Origin: Acidimicrobiaceae bacterium
GTDB lineage: Bacteria > Actinomycetota > Acidimicrobiia > Acidimicrobiales > Ilumatobacteraceae
Direction of reading: 5' to 3'
Assembly (NCBI GenBank): GCA_020637295.1
Contig: JACJWF010000013.1
Location: 54,395 to 118,394, forward strand
Length of the DNA: 64,000 nt
Within the stretch, counting starts at the first letter, position 1. Each line of letters begins with the position of its first letter. The translations under genes were made by a program, and so were the position numbers. Shown here piece by piece: positions 61,419 through 64,000 of this stretch. Below the pieces are notes generated by a model, which did no database searches, was not told the DNA's origin, and saw only the letters and a program-made list of their open reading frames with translations.

Positions 61419-63122
61419 TCAGGTGACGCTGTAGAGGCGGCCGGTGACCACGATGCGGTAGTACGTGCTGGTGGGCTGGCCGCTGAGCTTCGAGCACGCC
61501 ACCAGTTGGGCGGTCATCGGGCCGTTGTTGGTGGAGATGTTGGCGATCGTGGAGTAGTAGGGGTAGGTGACCCGCTTGTCCACGACGCGGTAGTTGTACC
61601 ACTTGCCATCCGTGCCGAGCAGGGAGAACGAGTCGCCGGTGGTGAGCACGTGCAGGTAGTAGAACGGCGCGTTGCCGGTGGTGCGATGGGCGAACAGCAT
61701 CACGTTGCCGGGCGTGGCCACGTTGGCCAGGTCGCTCCAAGTGGCGGCGTAGCCCTGGTTGGCGATGGCGTCCAGGTTCGTGCCGCTCTTGATGCCGACC
61801 AGCACGCTGGCCTTCGCGGAGTAGACCGCGGTGGCCTTGTTGGCCGTGTAGTTCGGGTTCACCGGCACCGGTTGGGTGGCCGTCGAGGGGGTGCCGAGGA
61901 ACCAGCCCGCCACATCGCCGATCAGGTGCATGCCGCTGTTCGAGTACAACGCCACGCCTCGCCCGGACACACGCGAGATGGCGTGGTTGGCGATGATCTG
62001 GTCCCAGCCGGTGACGTTCAGGTTGGACGAGCCCGGACGGGGGACCCCGGCGGGATAGGCGGTGACGTAGCCCTTGTCCCACGGTTGGGTGCCGGTGATG
62101 TTCATCGCCACCGCGGAGATGCCGGAGAAGGGTGCGCCCACGGCGAACTCGTAGGTGCTGCCACCCCAGGGCGCGAGGGTGCGAAGTTGGCGGGTGTCCA
62201 GCAGGCGCAGCGGCGAGGTGGGCACGAACAACCCGTCCGTGCTGGCCGCGCTGCCCGATCCGGTGTACCAGCCGACCAGGTCGACGATGAGGTGGCCGCC
62301 GCCTGCGCTGTAGATGTTGAACGTCTGCAGACCGTTGAGCGGCACGATGGCCTGCCCGGCGCGGGTCTGCCCGGCGGTGTCCAGGTTCACCGTGCTGACG
62401 TTGGGGCGGGTGTCGCCCGTGGGGTAGGCCGTCCAGTAGCCGGGGTTGCCGGTGACGGCCGTGATGGTGACCAGGGCCGCGGCCTGCCCGGTGGGCAGGC
62501 CGGCGGTGCCGAGGTTGACTGGCGTGATCGAACCCGCGCTCACGCCGTACCCGCGGTCCCGCGTGTCGAAGATGCGCACGGCACCAGATGCCAGCGTGGT
62601 GAGCCGGCCCTCCGGCACCGCACCGCCGACCGGCACGTACACCCCCACCAGGTCCACCGCCAGGTTCATCGACGTGCTGCGGAACAGGTCGATCGAGCCG
62701 TTGGCCCCGATCTTCACGTGGGCCATGTTGGCGATGGTGCGGCCGGCGACGTCGGAGTTGACCGTGGAGGTGGTGGGCAGCCCCTCCCCCGAGGGAAAGA
62801 CGGTGACGTAGCCCTTGCCCGCGGCGCCGATGATGGTGACGTTGACGACGGCGGCGATTGCATTCGCCGGCACACCGTCGCCGGCGAGGACGTTCACCCG
62901 GATGGTGGACGACCCGACCGTGGTGAAGCCATACGCGCCCTGGCTGGGGCGGGTGTCGGCCAGGCGCTGCGGCGCCACCGCCACATAGGCGGACGCCCCT
63001 GCAGGCAGTGCGGCGGCAGCGGGCGCAGCCGCGACGGCGCCGATGGCCGTCACGAACGTGACGATGGCCATTGCCAAGCGGACGGCGTGCGCGCGCACGG
63101 AGGGGGTTCCCGTCGAACTCAC
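61419..63122 (-). CDS. sortase fused to three extracellular beta repeats
   Basis: A 567-residue exported protein. After a signal peptide (LAMAIVTFVTAIGAVAAAPA) come three repeats of about 120 residues, each opening with an LxDTR-like motif (PQRLADTRPS, VRIFDTRDRG, LRLLDTRQLR) and closing with DLVGVY/DLVGWY/DVAGWF, with GYVTVFPSG or GYVTAYPAG in the middle. The C-terminal domain (about 430-567) is a sortase: H479 in MLFAHRTTG, C543 in LVACSKLSG and R556 in YYRIVVTGRL. The H-C and C-R distances (64 and 13) equal those of S. aureus SrtA. TAGACT-N7 precedes the GTG. It may anchor the LPATG protein at 44390-45412. Confidence 0.8.
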   Translation of the reverse strand: MSSTGTPSVRAHAVRLAMAIVTFVTAIGAVAAAPAAAALPAGASAYVAVAPQRLADTRPSQGAYGFTTVGSSTIRVNVLAGDGVPANAIAAVVNVTIIGAAGKGYVTVFPSGEGLPTTSTVNSDVAGRTIANMAHVKIGANGSIDLFRSTSMNLAVDLVGVYVPVGGAVPEGRLTTLASGAVRIFDTRDRGYGVSAGSITPVNLGTAGLPTGQAAALVTITAVTGNPGYWTAYPTGDTRPNVSTVNLDTAGQTRAGQAIVPLNGLQTFNIYSAGGGHLIVDLVGWYTGSGSAASTDGLFVPTSPLRLLDTRQLRTLAPWGGSTYEFAVGAPFSGISAVAMNITGTQPWDKGYVTAYPAGVPRPGSSNLNVTGWDQIIANHAISRVSGRGVALYSNSGMHLIGDVAGWFLGTPSTATQPVPVNPNYTANKATAVYSAKASVLVGIKSGTNLDAIANQGYAATWSDLANVATPGNVMLFAHRTTGNAPFYYLHVLTTGDSFSLLGTDGKWYNYRVVDKRVTYPYYSTIANISTNNGPMTAQLVACSKLSGQPTSTYYRIVVTGRLYSVT

Positions 63123-63174
63123 GGCGGCGAGTCTAGGCAGGTGGGCGCGGCCGGGGTTGGCGCACCCCGGTGCC

Positions 63175-64000
63175 TCAGAAGTAGATGATCTGCTCCGCCT
63201 TGGCCTCGGCCTCGTCGAGGTCGTCGGTGTAGGCGCCGGTGCTGAGGTACTTCCACCCGCCGTCGCAGACGATGAACACGATCACACCGGACTCGATCTC
63301 CGAGGCCACCTTGGCGGCACCGGCCAGGGCCGCACCGGAGGAGATGCCGGCGAAGACGCCCTCGGCCACCAGGCGGCGGGTCCACTCCAGGCTCTCCCGC
63401 GGGCGCACGACCCGCTTGCGGTCCAGCAGTTCGAAGCCGTGCCAGTTCTCGAACACCGGCGGGATGTAGCCCTCGTCGAGGTTGCGCAGGCCTTCCACCC
63501 GCTCGCCCAGCGGCGGCTCGATGGCCACCACCTGGATGTCCGGGTTCTGCTCCTTCAGGAAGCGGCCGGTGCCCATGAGGGTGCCGCTGGTACCCAGGCC
63601 GGCCACGAAGTGGGTGATCTCCGGGCAGTCCCGCCAGATCTCCGGGCCGGTGCCTTCGTAGTGGGCGCGGGGGTTGGCGTCGTTGGCGTACTGGTAGAGG
63701 AAGCACCACTCCGGATGGTCGGCGGCCATCTGCTGGGCCCGGCGGACGGCGCCGTTGCTGCCTTCCTCGCCGGGCGTGAGGATCAGTTCGGCGCCGAAGA
63801 CCTCCAGCATCTGACGGCGCTCGATCGACACGCTGGTGGGCATGAGGATCTTGATGGGGTGGCCCTTCATCTGGGCGATGGCGGCCATGGCGATGCCGGT
63901 GTTGCCGCTGGACGGCTCGATGATGGTCTGGCCGGGCTGGAGACGCCCGTCCTTCTCGGCCGCCTCGATCATCTGGCGGGCGATGCGGTCCTTGACGGAG
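63175..64000 (-). CDS. cysM: CysM-type cysteine synthase, N-terminus outside the window
   Basis: The visible 275 residues cover all but the N-terminal part; the first codons at the window edge read SVKDRIARQMIEA, containing the PLP-binding lysine. Further motifs: IIEPSSGNTGIAMA (phosphate/substrate loop), LGTSGTLMGTGRFL, EGVFAGISSGAAL and the C-terminal CDGGWKYLSTGAYTDDL. The closest pattern I recall is mycobacterial CysM (O-phosphoserine with CysO-thiocarboxylate), which also lies upstream of murI, rph and rdgB. An O-acetylserine sulfhydrylase or cystathionine beta-synthase role remains possible. Confidence 0.87.
   Translation of the reverse strand, partial: SVKDRIARQMIEAAEKDGRLQPGQTIIEPSSGNTGIAMAAIAQMKGHPIKILMPTSVSIERRQMLEVFGAELILTPGEEGSNGAVRRAQQMAADHPEWCFLYQYANDANPRAHYEGTGPEIWRDCPEITHFVAGLGTSGTLMGTGRFLKEQNPDIQVVAIEPPLGERVEGLRNLDEGYIPPVFENWHGFELLDRKRVVRPRESLEWTRRLVAEGVFAGISSGAALAGAAKVASEIESGVIVFIVCDGGWKYLSTGAYTDDLDEAEAKAEQIIYF

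Overview
The window comes from the chromosome of a high-G+C actinobacterium. The case rests on strongly GC-biased codons, a NucS/EndoMS mismatch endonuclease, an F420-type luciferase-like oxidoreductase, a FliA/WhiG-type sigma factor next to xerC, dprA and comM, and the actinobacterial order rpsB-tsf-pyrH-frr-cdsA-dxr-rseP-ispG. A second conserved block, cysM ... murI-rph-rdgB, matches the order I remember from mycobacteria. An acidimicrobiial (Ilumatobacter-like) host is my best guess from overall feel, not a proven placement. Many genes appear to be leaderless: a TANNNT hexamer lies 6-8 bases before the start codon.

Layout. 1-3.9 kb: end of a membrane protein, the ribosome-associated ABC-F protein EttA, a small membrane protein, CysQ and an enoyl-CoA hydratase. 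3.9-10 kb (minus): M16 peptidase lipoprotein, DHA2 drug exporter, and a PEP-utilising swivel-domain protein. 10-14.6 kb (plus): uncharacterised protein, UbiB-like kinase, NucS, ManA. 14.6-23.5 kb (minus): a long housekeeping run from rpsB down to ispG and a nucleoside phosphorylase, covering translation, pyrimidine and phospholipid supply, the MEP isoprenoid pathway and site-2 proteolysis. 23.7-28.7 kb (minus): comM-dprA-xerC-sigma factor-degenerate LytM protein. 28.9-40.4 kb: lipoprotein, ClpP, carbonic anhydrase, LCP cell-wall ligase, DUF3516-type helicase, DUF1697 and DUF1992 proteins, acyl-CoA synthetase and two fold-type-II PLP enzymes.

40.8-43.5 kb is the clearest accessory segment. It looks less GC-rich than its surroundings and encodes an HsdM-like N6 methylase, a half-size HsdS, and a convergent protein carrying a D...ExK nuclease-like motif. 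There is no HsdR. I read it as a compact restriction-modification-like island. 43.7-49.7 kb: SufR-like regulator with a palindromic operator, LPxTG surface protein, HerA-like ATPase, DUF2461 protein, beta-propeller lipoprotein and tRNA-Leu(TAG). 50-53.5 kb: LLM oxidoreductase and an iron-uptake operon feoA-feoB-NifU-like under a DtxR/IdeR-type iron box. 53.6-64 kb: DSD1-like PLP enzyme, ECF sigma factor with a membrane kelch partner, rdgB, rph, murI, CPBP protease, acyltransferase, DMT transporter, a sortase fused to three surface repeats, and a 5'-truncated cysM.

The most unusual non-coding structure is at 49770-49927. Eight copies of one heptamer, four direct and four inverted, lie in exact dyad symmetry with 20/20/18-base spacing. 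Three other intergenic sites (about 2.9, 12.8 and 34.8 kb) carry different long palindromes, two of them as tandem pairs. No insertion sequence, prophage, CRISPR array or rRNA gene was seen.
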